A stretch of 64,000 bases of DNA, taken from positions 124,001-188,000 of the forward strand of contig CABPZE010000002.1 of the NCBI GenBank assembly GCA_902461815.1, read 5' to 3'. The DNA comes from CAG-390 sp003523225. Its GTDB lineage: Bacteria; Bacillota; Clostridia; Oscillospirales; CAG-272. Below, in pieces: positions 53,458 through 60,860 of the stretch. A model generated the notes under the pieces. That model was not told where the DNA came from, searched no databases, and saw nothing but the letters and a program-made list of their open reading frames with translations. How positions within the stretch are numbered: the first letter of the stretch is position 1; each line of letters starts with the position of its first letter. A program made the translations under genes and the position numbers.

Positions 53458-53644
53458 TTTTTCATGATGTACTCCTTTTTGTTTTGTTTAATTTTTTCTG
53501 TTTCCTTAGTGTGCGCGATTCTCCCGAGTAAGCCGTTTTGCGGCGCACTCCGGCTTAATTGTCAGGCGGTGCTGTATTCTCCATCTGTCACTTACCTCGT
53601 CTGATTTTTACAATATCGTAATCTTGTTGATATTGCCCATTACT

Positions 53645-53672
53645 ATTATATCAGACAATCCTTTTTTGTCAA
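53645..53672 (-). promoter_or_regulatory. Promoter of the lipoprotein/permease cluster
   Basis: TTGACA (53667-53672), 16-base spacer, TATAAT (53645-53650) on the minus strand. The gene-free stretch 53466-53959 otherwise holds a ~180-base leader on the left and AT-rich DNA on the right, with no recognisable gene. Confidence 0.8.
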
Positions 53673-53959
53673 GTATATATGAGCTTTTAATGAAAAATAT
53701 TTTTTAATTGTAAATTACTGAGGCAGATTCTTTTGTCTGCGGCATAATTGTATTTTTATTTCTATCAATGTAAAATCATATCGCATAATTACAGCAAAAA
53801 TAATGTTTTCCCATTAAATCAGCACCAAAATAAAAAATATGCCTCATGGCCCACCGGATTGTAAAAAATCACTCCGGCTGAGTTATGAAGCAATAGATAT
53901 ATTTGGCGGGGCAAACGCTCATTCTGCGGGTCTTATACCCGGTCTTGTGGGACGAAGCC

Positions 53960-55033
53960 TTACTGGATCGTGCCTCCGCCGACCACCGTGTCTCCGTCGT
54001 AAAGAACAACTGCCTGTCCCCTGGTTATTGCACGCTGAGGCTCGTCAAATTCGACCTCAAGCGTATCCCCGTCAAGCTGAACGGCTGTCGCCCACTGCTC
54101 CGCCTGACGGTAACGTATCTTTGCCTTTACCCGCAAAGGCTCGTAGATTGAGGCACGGGAGATAAGATTTATATCCTTTGCAATCAGCTTTTTGCTGAAC
54201 AGCTCGTCATTTCTGCCAAGCGTTACGGTATTATCCTCCGCATTTACCGCACAGACGTACATTGGAGCGGCAAAGGCAAGTCCCAGACCTTTGCGCTGAC
54301 CGACAGTATAATGAATAATTCCGCGGTGTCTGCCGAGGATATTGCCCGAGGTGTCAATGAAATTCCCCTCGGGGTATTTTTTTCCGGTGTGTTGCTCGAT
54401 AAATCCGCTGTAATTGCCGTCCTGCACAAAGCAGATATCCTGGCTGTCATGCTTGCGCGCATTGACAAATCCCTGTGCCTCGGCGATGCGCCGCACCTCC
54501 GGCTTCGTCATCCCGCCAAGGGGGAACCGGGTGTGCGCAAGCTGTTCCTGTGACATCGAGTAAAGCACATAGCTCTGATCCTTATCGGCATCAACTGCCT
54601 TTTTAAGCAGATACCTGCCGGATGTTTCGTCCCGTTCTATGCGCGCATAATGCCCGGTCGCCACACAGTCGCAGCCAAGCTCACTTGCCCGCTGATACAG
54701 CTTGTCAAATTTAAGATACCGATTGCAGTCAATGCATGGATTGGGCGTCCTTCCGTTTTCATATGCACACACAAAACGGTCTATGACCTCCTCCCTGAAG
54801 CGGTCGGAAAAATTGAAAACATAGTAGGGTATGCCCAATTTATATGCTACGCTCCGCGCGTCCTCTACATCGTCAAGCGAGCAGCAGGAATGCTCACGCG
54901 GGACTCCGATATCTTCGTTGCGGAACAGCTTCATGGTCGCGCCGATGCAGTCATATCCCTGTTCCTTCATAAGCAGCGCCGCCACACTTGAATCAACGCC
55001 GCCGCTCATGGCGATTATTGCTTTTTTATTCAT
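53960..55033 (-). CDS. mnmA: tRNA-specific 2-thiouridylase MnmA
   Basis: Adds sulfur to U34 of Lys, Glu and Gln tRNAs. A 357-residue PP-loop ATPase: SGGVDSS (10-16), catalytic Cys100 in NPCIDCN and partner Cys201 in DICFVQDG, then the beta-barrel C-terminal domain. It ends near a convergent AT-rich stretch. A consensus promoter lies 235 bases upstream and the leader may contain a 47-codon reading frame whose stop overlaps the mnmA ATG. Confidence 0.96.
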   Translation of the reverse strand: MNKKAIIAMSGGVDSSVAALLMKEQGYDCIGATMKLFRNEDIGVPREHSCCSLDDVEDARSVAYKLGIPYYVFNFSDRFREEVIDRFVCAYENGRTPNPCIDCNRYLKFDKLYQRASELGCDCVATGHYARIERDETSGRYLLKKAVDADKDQSYVLYSMSQEQLAHTRFPLGGMTKPEVRRIAEAQGFVNARKHDSQDICFVQDGNYSGFIEQHTGKKYPEGNFIDTSGNILGRHRGIIHYTVGQRKGLGLAFAAPMYVCAVNAEDNTVTLGRNDELFSKKLIAKDINLISRASIYEPLRVKAKIRYRQAEQWATAVQLDGDTLEVEFDEPQRAITRGQAVVLYDGDTVVGGGTIQ

Positions 55034-55267
55034 TAATTATCTCCTGATAATGTCGGATATGTTTCCGGCTTTTCGACTCCACGCCGTCTTTGCCGAGAGC
55101 AAAGGACCAGCATCCGCAGCCGCGCCCACACAAACATCATTCTAAATGTTATGTCAGTCCGTTTTGCGCGCACCATTAATTTCCGTTAAATAAATAAAAC
55201 ACACGGCGCGATATTCCAATAGCTGCATAATAATCCCATTTATATTCAGCCCATGTGTTTGATTAGT

Positions 55268-55296
55268 ATTATAACCGACTGTATAGGCTTTGTCAA
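55268..55296 (-). promoter_or_regulatory. Consensus promoter of mnmA
   Basis: TTGACA (55291-55296), 17-base spacer, TATAAT (55268-55273) on the minus strand. The gene-free stretch 55034-55544 otherwise holds the mnmA leader and the promoter at 55458. Confidence 0.9.
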
Positions 55297-55457
55297 TAGA
55301 CAAAATAAAATATGAGCACTTTTAGCGTCCGTCGCAGTAAAACGAGCCTTGATCCGTATCTCACGCAAGCCTCGTCACCGGAAATAATAAAATTGTACGG
55401 ACAAGCAATTTCCCCTCGGCTTCTTTCTGAATATTTTTTGAATTTTTTCTCCGGCTA

Positions 55458-55486
55458 TTGAAAAAGTGCTTTATCTCTTGTATAAT
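55458..55486 (+). promoter_or_regulatory. Promoter of the HMA/DUF2318 pair
   Basis: TTGAAA (55458-55463), 17-base spacer, TATAAT (55481-55486), 58 bases before the first ATG. Confidence 0.8.
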
Positions 55487-55544
55487 AAACATATCAAACG
55501 CATAGGCGCAATATGAAATATGCAGAGGATAAGGATACTATATC

Positions 55545-55682
55545 ATGAGTCTCAAGGTGCAAACGATCCGGATATACATATCGGATATGACATGCATAGG
55601 GTGTCAGAACCGGATCGAAAAGAAACTGAATACGCTGAGGGGAGTAAAAAGCGCAACGGTAAACTACCGCGATAAAGGATAA
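55545..55682 (+). CDS. Truncated heavy-metal-associated (HMA) domain peptide
   Basis: A 45-codon frame whose product contains MTCIGCQNRIEKKL, the MTCxGC copper/heavy-metal loop and first helix of an HMA domain, followed by GVKSATVNY (second strand). It stops where a full HMA domain (about 68 residues) would continue. In related Clostridia this N-terminus begins a longer HMA plus TauE/SafE-type membrane protein next to a DUF2318 gene (from memory, not searched), so this may be the remnant of a deletion. A GGATAAGGA region precedes the ATG. The DUF2318 gene starts 7 bases later. Confidence 0.65.
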   Translation: MSLKVQTIRIYISDMTCIGCQNRIEKKLNTLRGVKSATVNYRDKG

Positions 55683-55689
55683 CAACAAA

Positions 55690-56214
55690 ATGTCAAAGAA
55701 GGTCTTGGGTCAAAAGACACTCAGCCGTTGTTTGTCGGCAATGCTTTTAGCATCGGCGCTGCTACTTTCGCTATGCGCATGCTCGGAAGAAAATTCATCC
55801 GGAAAAACGGACGGAACTCAGGAAATGCAGTCGGTAGAAACCGGAGAAAATCTGATAATTCCGATAAGCGAAATTACCGAAACGGCAAAATTTTATCCCG
55901 TCACCGTAAACGGCACCCAGATGGAGGTAATTGCCGTCAGGGATAGCAACGGCAAAATACGCACCGCCTTCAACACCTGCCGGATATGTTACGACTCAGG
56001 ACGCGGGTATTACAAGCAGGAGGGTAAAGCTCTTGTATGCCAGAACTGTGGAAACCGCTTCACTGCCGATCAGATCGGCGGTGAAAGCGGTGGCTGCATT
56101 CCGTATCCGATACCAGCTTCGAATAAAACCGTTACAGACGACAGCATTCTGATACCGTATGATTTTTTGGAATCCTCCCGGATAATTTTTTCAAACTGGA
56201 AATCCTCCTGGTAA
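55690..56214 (+). CDS. DUF2318 family lipoprotein
   Basis: A 174-residue lipoprotein. The signal peptide has a lipobox ending at Cys31 (SLCAC). The mature domain has two CxxC pairs, Cys97/Cys100 in CRICYDSGRGYY and Cys117/Cys120 in CQNCGNRF, plus Cys136 in GGCIPYP, the DUF2318 pattern. Probably a metal-binding surface protein (copper or iron suspected). It is co-transcribed with the HMA peptide and followed by a strong terminator. Confidence 0.85.
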   Translation: MSKKVLGQKTLSRCLSAMLLASALLLSLCACSEENSSGKTDGTQEMQSVETGENLIIPISEITETAKFYPVTVNGTQMEVIAVRDSNGKIRTAFNTCRICYDSGRGYYKQEGKALVCQNCGNRFTADQIGGESGGCIPYPIPASNKTVTDDSILIPYDFLESSRIIFSNWKSSW

Positions 56215-56295
56215 ACCTGCCGCATCCGATCCCACGCCTCACCTCAGTGAAGAACAGCTATGCGTTCTGCAATACGCAGTTCTTCCCCAATCACC

Positions 56296-56332
56296 AAAAG
56301 GGGCTTTGCCTGATAGGCACGCCCCTTTTTTA
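56296..56332 (+). terminator. Terminator of the HMA/DUF2318 unit
   Basis: Arms AAAAGGGGC and GCCCCTTTT with an inner GCC/GGC stem, then TTTTTT continuing from the arm. A second hairpin, GAAGAAC with GTTCTTC, is at about 56249-56285. Confidence 0.85.
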
Positions 56333-56340
56333 TACGGATT

Positions 56341-56778
56341 TTATATAGTATAGTCGTTTATTCCTCGCTCTTTTTGCTGATCAATTATATCCTGAAGCGT
56401 TATTCCGTCAAGATACTCATTGATAACTCGGTAAAGCCCCTGCCATACAGGCAGCGTGGGGCATTCCTCGCACCGCTCGCACTCAATGGGGGTATGCTCA
56501 AGGCATGAGACCGGAGCAAGACTTCCCTCCGTGATACGGAGTATATCTCCCACCTTATACTTATCCGGAGACTGGGCAAGCCGATACCCACCGTTAAACC
56601 CGCGGTTGGTTCTCAGAATGTCGGTCTTGTTGAACAGGGGAACGATCTGCTCAAGATATTTTTTTGAAATGTTCTGACGTTCCGCTATATCCTTCAGCGC
56701 CACATAGCCGTCATCCTGATGCTCGGACAAGTCGATCAGCATACGCAGCGCATACCGTCCTTTGGTTGAAATAAACAA
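56341..56778 (-). CDS. Rrf2 family transcription regulator
   Basis: A 145-residue winged-helix regulator: ISTKGRYALRMLIDLS, YLEQIVPLFNKTDILRTNRGFNGGYRLA, and a cysteine cluster Cys92, Cys100, Cys103 and Cys106 in the wing-linker, suggesting a 2Fe-2S cluster as in IscR-type members. CymR-like control of cysteine/methionine genes is plausible because LysR, metY and metA lie next door, but CymR itself lacks these cysteines. No ATG is available; TTG at 56778 is best spaced from GAGG, with TTG at 56784 as alternative. Confidence 0.85.
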   Translation of the reverse strand: MFISTKGRYALRMLIDLSEHQDDGYVALKDIAERQNISKKYLEQIVPLFNKTDILRTNRGFNGGYRLAQSPDKYKVGDILRITEGSLAPVSCLEHTPIECERCEECPTLPVWQGLYRVINEYLDGITLQDIIDQQKERGINDYTI

Positions 56779-56816
56779 AATCAATTACCTCTCATGTGTG
56801 TTTTTTTCATAACCCT

Positions 56817-56845
56817 ATAATACCATATATTTAGTAGATTTTCAA
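56817..56845 (-). promoter_or_regulatory. Promoter of the Rrf2 gene
   Basis: TTGAAA (56840-56845), 17-base spacer, TATTAT (56817-56822) on the minus strand. The spacer and -10 form a loose CTA..TAG dyad that could be an autoregulatory site. Confidence 0.75.
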
Positions 56846-56897
56846 GAGGCAACAGCGAAATATTCACAATAATTTAATTGTTTTTGATCTCATCGGC

Positions 56898-56926
56898 TTG
56901 ACAATCGGAACGGTTTATGGTATAGT
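56898..56926 (+). promoter_or_regulatory. Promoter of the LysR gene
   Basis: TTGACA (56898-56903), 17-base spacer, TATAGT (56921-56926). Confidence 0.85.
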
Positions 56927-57074
56927 TGGACATTCTCTATCATTCGTCGGTACCTCAATTATTTTGCTCATACACACAACCGTCAAAGCTGCAACCGGAG
57001 CAACAATTCCCGGTGCAACACTTTACACGGAATGTGATACGCTCCTATTTTTCATAATAAACGGAGGCAAAAAC

Positions 57075-58013
57075 ATGACCTTGCAGCAGTTGCACTACGC
57101 AATCACCATATCGGAAACTGGATCGCTCAACAAAGCGGCGGAGGTTCTGTATGTGGCACAGCCCTCACTTACCGGCTCCATGCAGGAGCTGGAAAAGGAG
57201 CTGGGGATCACGATATTTCACCGCAGCGGACGCGGAGTATCGCTTACAAACGACGGTCTTGAATTCATTACCTACGCAAGACAGGTGTATCATCAGTACG
57301 AGATACTGGTGGATAAATACGGCAGATTGGGCAAACGAAAAAAGAAGTTCGGCGTCTCCTGCCAGCACTATTCATTTGCAGTCAAGAGCTTCGTCGAGAT
57401 GGTGAAGCAGTTCAACACCGAGGAATACGAGTTCGCCGTCCGGGAGACCAAAACCAAGGATGTTATTGACGATGTATTCACCTCAAAAAGTGAGATAGGC
57501 ATTTTGTATCTCAGCGATTTCAACCGCATGGCGATCGAAAAGCTGCTGCGCACAAACAATCTTGAATTTCACAAGCTGATAGAGTGCGACGCCTATGTAT
57601 ATCTTTGGAAAGGTCATCCGCTTGCGGGGCACAAGTCGATCCGCTTTGAGGAGCTTGCCGATTACCCCTGCCTGTCCTTCGAGCAGGGCGCCGGAGGGTC
57701 GTTTTACTTTGCCGAAGAAATACTCTGCACCAATGAATATCCGCGCACGATCAAAGCAACCGACCGCGCCACAATGCTGAATTTAATGGTGGGGCTGAAC
57801 GGATACACCCTGTGCTCCGGCATCATATGCGAGGAGCTGAACGGTTCGGATTACATTGCCGTTCCGTTTGAAACAGACGCGAATACCGTCGGAAGCCGGA
57901 TGGAGATAGGATATATTGTGAAGAAAAACATGATCCTCAGTAAAATGGGAGAGCTTTATATAAAGGAAATTGACAAATACCTGAATCAGAATGTCGTATC
58001 CGCAGATTCCTGA
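57075..58013 (+). CDS. LysR family transcription regulator
   Basis: A 312-residue regulator. N-terminal winged helix (MTLQQLHYAITISETGSLNK, AAEVLYVAQPSLTGSMQELE, 1-60) and a C-terminal effector domain of the periplasmic-binding fold. The ATG at 57075 follows GGAGG; the frame extends to 56898 but that start falls on the -35 box. Likely target is the metY-metA operon immediately downstream, with a sulfur metabolite as effector; this is inferred from position only. Confidence 0.9.
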   Translation: MTLQQLHYAITISETGSLNKAAEVLYVAQPSLTGSMQELEKELGITIFHRSGRGVSLTNDGLEFITYARQVYHQYEILVDKYGRLGKRKKKFGVSCQHYSFAVKSFVEMVKQFNTEEYEFAVRETKTKDVIDDVFTSKSEIGILYLSDFNRMAIEKLLRTNNLEFHKLIECDAYVYLWKGHPLAGHKSIRFEELADYPCLSFEQGAGGSFYFAEEILCTNEYPRTIKATDRATMLNLMVGLNGYTLCSGIICEELNGSDYIAVPFETDANTVGSRMEIGYIVKKNMILSKMGELYIKEIDKYLNQNVVSADS

Positions 58014-58052
58014 TATAGGCTGAACCTATTACTGAGTATTAACATACGGTAT

Positions 58053-58081
58053 TTGACAAATACTCCGTCCGGGTGTATAAT
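58053..58081 (+). promoter_or_regulatory. Consensus promoter of the metY-metA operon
   Basis: TTGACA (58053-58058), 17-base spacer, TATAAT (58076-58081). The leader to metY is about 360 bases. Confidence 0.92.
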
Positions 58082-58111
58082 CAATACATCAAAGGTAAGG
58101 AGGCAGCCGAC

Positions 58112-58240
58112 ATGGCACAGCACAATTGTCAAAGCATGAATATGTCTGTGTGCATGCAGATGTGTATGCGCCTTGCCGCGCTGTGCTCCCAACCGTGCGC
58201 AGCACCTATCCTCCCGGCAGGTAACAGGCACGCTCACTGA
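58112..58240 (+). CDS. Cys/Met-rich leader peptide of the met operon
   Basis: A 42-residue reading frame starting 30 bases after the -10 box with an AAGGAGG ribosome site. Its first 29 residues contain five Cys (6, 14, 18, 25, 29) and six Met (1, 9, 11, 15, 17, 19), in the sequence NMSVCMQMCMRLAALC. No membrane or known domain. The codons for residues 34-36 (58211-58218, CTCCCGGC) are complementary to the 5' arm of the next hairpin, which is what a ribosome-sensing attenuator needs. No family recognised. Confidence 0.75.
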   Translation: MAQHNCQSMNMSVCMQMCMRLAALCSQPCAAPILPAGNRHAH

Positions 58241-58258
58241 AGTGCTTTACCACCGCAA

Positions 58259-58291
58259 TCAGCCGGGAGACTTATGAAGTATCCCGGCTGA
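58259..58291 (+). terminator. Candidate attenuator hairpin of the met operon
   Basis: Perfect 10-bp arms TCAGCCGGGA and TCCCGGCTGA with an inner ACTT/AAGT stem, 18 bases after the leader peptide stop. The tract after it is ATTTAATAAT, weaker than a normal U run, so termination may be partial. Confidence 0.65.
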
Positions 58292-58313
58292 ATTTAATAA
58301 TATGGAGAAAACA

Positions 58314-58370
58314 ATGATAAATTACCTTGAAAAGCTGATCCGCGAAAATTTCCGCCTCGGACGAATGTGA
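58314..58370 (+). CDS. Second short leader reading frame
   Basis: An 18-codon frame (MINYLEKLIRENFRLGRM) with GGAG 7 bases upstream, between the attenuator hairpin and metY. It is highly charged, helical in character and without Cys. It could tune ribosome loading or RNA stability, or may be fortuitous. Confidence 0.4.
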   Translation: MINYLEKLIRENFRLGRM

Positions 58371-58447
58371 CCCGAAGCTGCACTTCACACAATACCGCCT
58401 TCAATATCAAAAACACAAAAAAAATAAGTAAAAAAGAGGTAATAACC

Positions 58448-59731
58448 ATGAGCAACTATAAATTTGAAACCTTACAGCTTCACGTAGGACAGGAACAGCC
58501 GGATCCCGCAACAGACGCAAGAGCAGTTCCGATATATCAGACCACCTCCTATGTTTTCCGCAACTCCGCCCACGCCGCGGCGCGCTTTAACCTTTCAGAT
58601 TCCGGAAACATCTACGGAAGGCTGACAAACTCCACTCAGGACGTTTTTGAAAAAAGAATTGCAGCCCTTGAGGGCGGAGTCGCCGCGCTTGCCGTGGCGT
58701 CAGGCGCCGCTGCAATCACATACACAATAGAAGCACTTGCCCAGCAGGGAGATCACATAGTAGCACAGAAAACGATATACGGCGGCAGCTACAACCTGCT
58801 TGCCCATACCCTTTCCAACTATGGAGTCACAACCACCTTTGTAAACATACACGACCTTAAGGAAACAGAGGCGGCGATCAAGCCGAACACCAAGGCGATA
58901 TTCATTGAAACACTCGGCAACCCCAACAGCGACATTCCGGATATCGACGCCGTTGCCGAGATCGCGCACAGGCACGGCATCCCCGTCGTGATTGACAACA
59001 CATTCGGCACTCCGTATCTGATAAGACCCATCGAGCACGGGGCTGACATCGTGGTTCATTCCGCCACCAAATTCATCGGCGGTCACGGCACAACGCTTGG
59101 CGGCATAATCGTGGACTCCGGCAAATTCGACTGGAAAGCAAGTGGAAAATATGCACCGATCGCCGACGCCAACCCCAGTTACCACGGTGTGTCCTTTGTG
59201 GACGCGGCAGGTCCGGCGGCTTTCGTCACATATATACGGGCGATACTGCTGCGCGATACAGGCGCGACGATCTCTCCCTTCAACGCTTTCCTGCTGCTTC
59301 AGGGAGTCGAAACGCTTTCACTTCGTTTAGATCGCCACGCGGAGAATACCAAAAAAGTTGTCGAATTTCTTGCATCGCACCCGCTGGTCGAGAAGGTCAA
59401 TCACCCCTCTCTCCCCGATCATCCCCAGAACAACCTTTACCGCAAATATTTCCCGAACGGCGGCGGCTCGATCTTCACCTTCGACATTAAAGGCGGACAG
59501 GAGGAAGCACACAAATTTATTGACAACCTTGAGATCTTCTCGCTGCTTGCAAATGTTGCCGACGTAAAATCCCTCGTCATACACCCGGCAACCACAACGC
59601 ACGCCCAGCTCACCCCGGAGGAACTGCTCGATCAGGGTATCAAGCCGAATACCATTCGCCTCTCCATCGGCACGGAGCATATAGACGATATCATCGCAGA
59701 CCTTGAAAAAGGCTTTGCCGCAGTTAAATAA
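58448..59731 (+). CDS. metY: O-acetylhomoserine sulfhydrylase (aminocarboxypropyltransferase)
   Basis: PLP enzyme that makes homocysteine from O-acetylhomoserine and sulfide. The 427-residue protein has YGRLTNSTQDVFEKRIAALEGG near the N-terminus, ETLGNPNSDIPD, and the PLP lysine Lys208 in VVHSATKFIGGHG. Size and the N-terminal QLHVGQEQPDPATDARAVPIY are those of MetY, rather than the shorter MetB/MetC. The ATG at 58448 follows GAGGT. It is paired with metA 86 bases downstream. Confidence 0.94.
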   Translation: MSNYKFETLQLHVGQEQPDPATDARAVPIYQTTSYVFRNSAHAAARFNLSDSGNIYGRLTNSTQDVFEKRIAALEGGVAALAVASGAAAITYTIEALAQQGDHIVAQKTIYGGSYNLLAHTLSNYGVTTTFVNIHDLKETEAAIKPNTKAIFIETLGNPNSDIPDIDAVAEIAHRHGIPVVIDNTFGTPYLIRPIEHGADIVVHSATKFIGGHGTTLGGIIVDSGKFDWKASGKYAPIADANPSYHGVSFVDAAGPAAFVTYIRAILLRDTGATISPFNAFLLLQGVETLSLRLDRHAENTKKVVEFLASHPLVEKVNHPSLPDHPQNNLYRKYFPNGGGSIFTFDIKGGQEEAHKFIDNLEIFSLLANVADVKSLVIHPATTTHAQLTPEELLDQGIKPNTIRLSIGTEHIDDIIADLEKGFAAVK

Positions 59732-59817
59732 ATAAGATTTTTCCTTGGCTTCGGTTCAGAATTTTCTGAGCCGAAGCCCTTTCCCGTGATTTCTGATTAA
59801 TAAAAGCAGGTGTAAAG

Positions 59818-60777
59818 ATGCCAATAAGGATCCCCGGCGATCTGCCGGCTGTCAGGGTTCTGACAGATGAAAATATTTTTGTTATGGACAACGAGCGCGC
59901 GGCAAGACAGGATATCCGTCCGCTGCGCATTCTTGTTCTGAATCTGATGCCCACCAAAATTGCTACCGAAACGCAGCTTGCACGTCTGCTGGGCAATACC
60001 CCTCTGCAGGTCGACATGGAGCTTATCGCCGTCAGCGGCAGAGTGCCCAAGCATACCGCCAGGGAGCACATGATAGCCTTTTACAAAACCTTTGATGACA
60101 TAAAGGATGAATATTACGACGGATTTATCATAACCGGCGCTCCGGTGGAGCAGATGCCCTTTGAGCAGGTCGATTACTGGCAGGAGCTGTGCCGGATGAT
60201 GGAGTGGAGCAAATCGCACGTGCAAAGCACACTGCACATCTGCTGGGGCGCTCAGGCAGGGCTTTATTACCATTACGGTATACCGAAGCTGCCCCTTCCG
60301 CAGAAAATATTCGGCGTATATAAGCACAGGGTGACACACAGGAATTCAATTTTATGCCGCGGCTTTGACGATGTTTTCTGGGCGCCGCATTCCCGCCATA
60401 CCACCGTAAGCCGCGAGCATATTGCCGCTGTCGGCTCACTGAAAATATTAGCGGAGAGCGACGAAGCCGGGGTATATGTTGTTTCAACAAACGGCGGTCG
60501 GCAGGTCTTTGTCACAGGTCATGCCGAATACGATACTATGACGCTGAACGACGAGTACAAAAGAGACAAGGCGGCGGGATTGCCGATACATATCCCGGCA
60601 AATTATTATCCCGACGACGATGAAACACAGACACCTATGTGCAAATGGCGCTCCGGAGCTAATCTTTTGTTCTCCAACTGGCTCAATTACTTTGTTTATC
60701 AGGCGACTCCGTACGCCATATCGCAGATCTCGCCCGATTTCAACAAACAGCAGGTAAACGGAATGCCGGGGCTTTGA
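59818..60777 (+). CDS. metA: Homoserine O-acyltransferase, MetA type (predicted O-acetyltransferase)
   Basis: Activates homoserine for methionine synthesis. The 319-residue protein has catalytic Cys142 (HICWGAQAG), His235 and Glu237 (GHAEYD). Residue 111, in GAPVEQM, is Glu; in this family Glu111 selects acetyl-CoA and Gly111 succinyl-CoA. The product would therefore be O-acetylhomoserine, the substrate of the adjacent metY. AGGTG precedes the ATG. Confidence 0.95.
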   Translation: MPIRIPGDLPAVRVLTDENIFVMDNERAARQDIRPLRILVLNLMPTKIATETQLARLLGNTPLQVDMELIAVSGRVPKHTAREHMIAFYKTFDDIKDEYYDGFIITGAPVEQMPFEQVDYWQELCRMMEWSKSHVQSTLHICWGAQAGLYYHYGIPKLPLPQKIFGVYKHRVTHRNSILCRGFDDVFWAPHSRHTTVSREHIAAVGSLKILAESDEAGVYVVSTNGGRQVFVTGHAEYDTMTLNDEYKRDKAAGLPIHIPANYYPDDDETQTPMCKWRSGANLLFSNWLNYFVYQATPYAISQISPDFNKQQVNGMPGL

Positions 60778-60812
60778 TCCCGCGCGTTCAAACAGTTAAA
60801 AAAAGTTATTAC

Positions 60813-60851
60813 GCCCCCTCCCGGACGACTGGAAGCAGTCCGGGAGGGGGC
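60813..60851 (-). terminator. Terminator of the alpha-galactosidase gene
   Basis: Perfect 14-bp arms GCCCCCTCCCGGAC and complement around 11 bases; on the minus strand GTAATAACTTTTTTT follows. It also separates the convergent metA. Confidence 0.9.
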
Positions 60852-60860
60852 ATTCGATAT

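Noticed and set aside
58082..58447. SAM riboswitch or T-box in the metY leader
   Set aside because: No GGTGGNACCGCG T-box core or SAM-I, SAM-II or SAM-IV core motif could be recognised; the leader-peptide model explains the visible pairings better.
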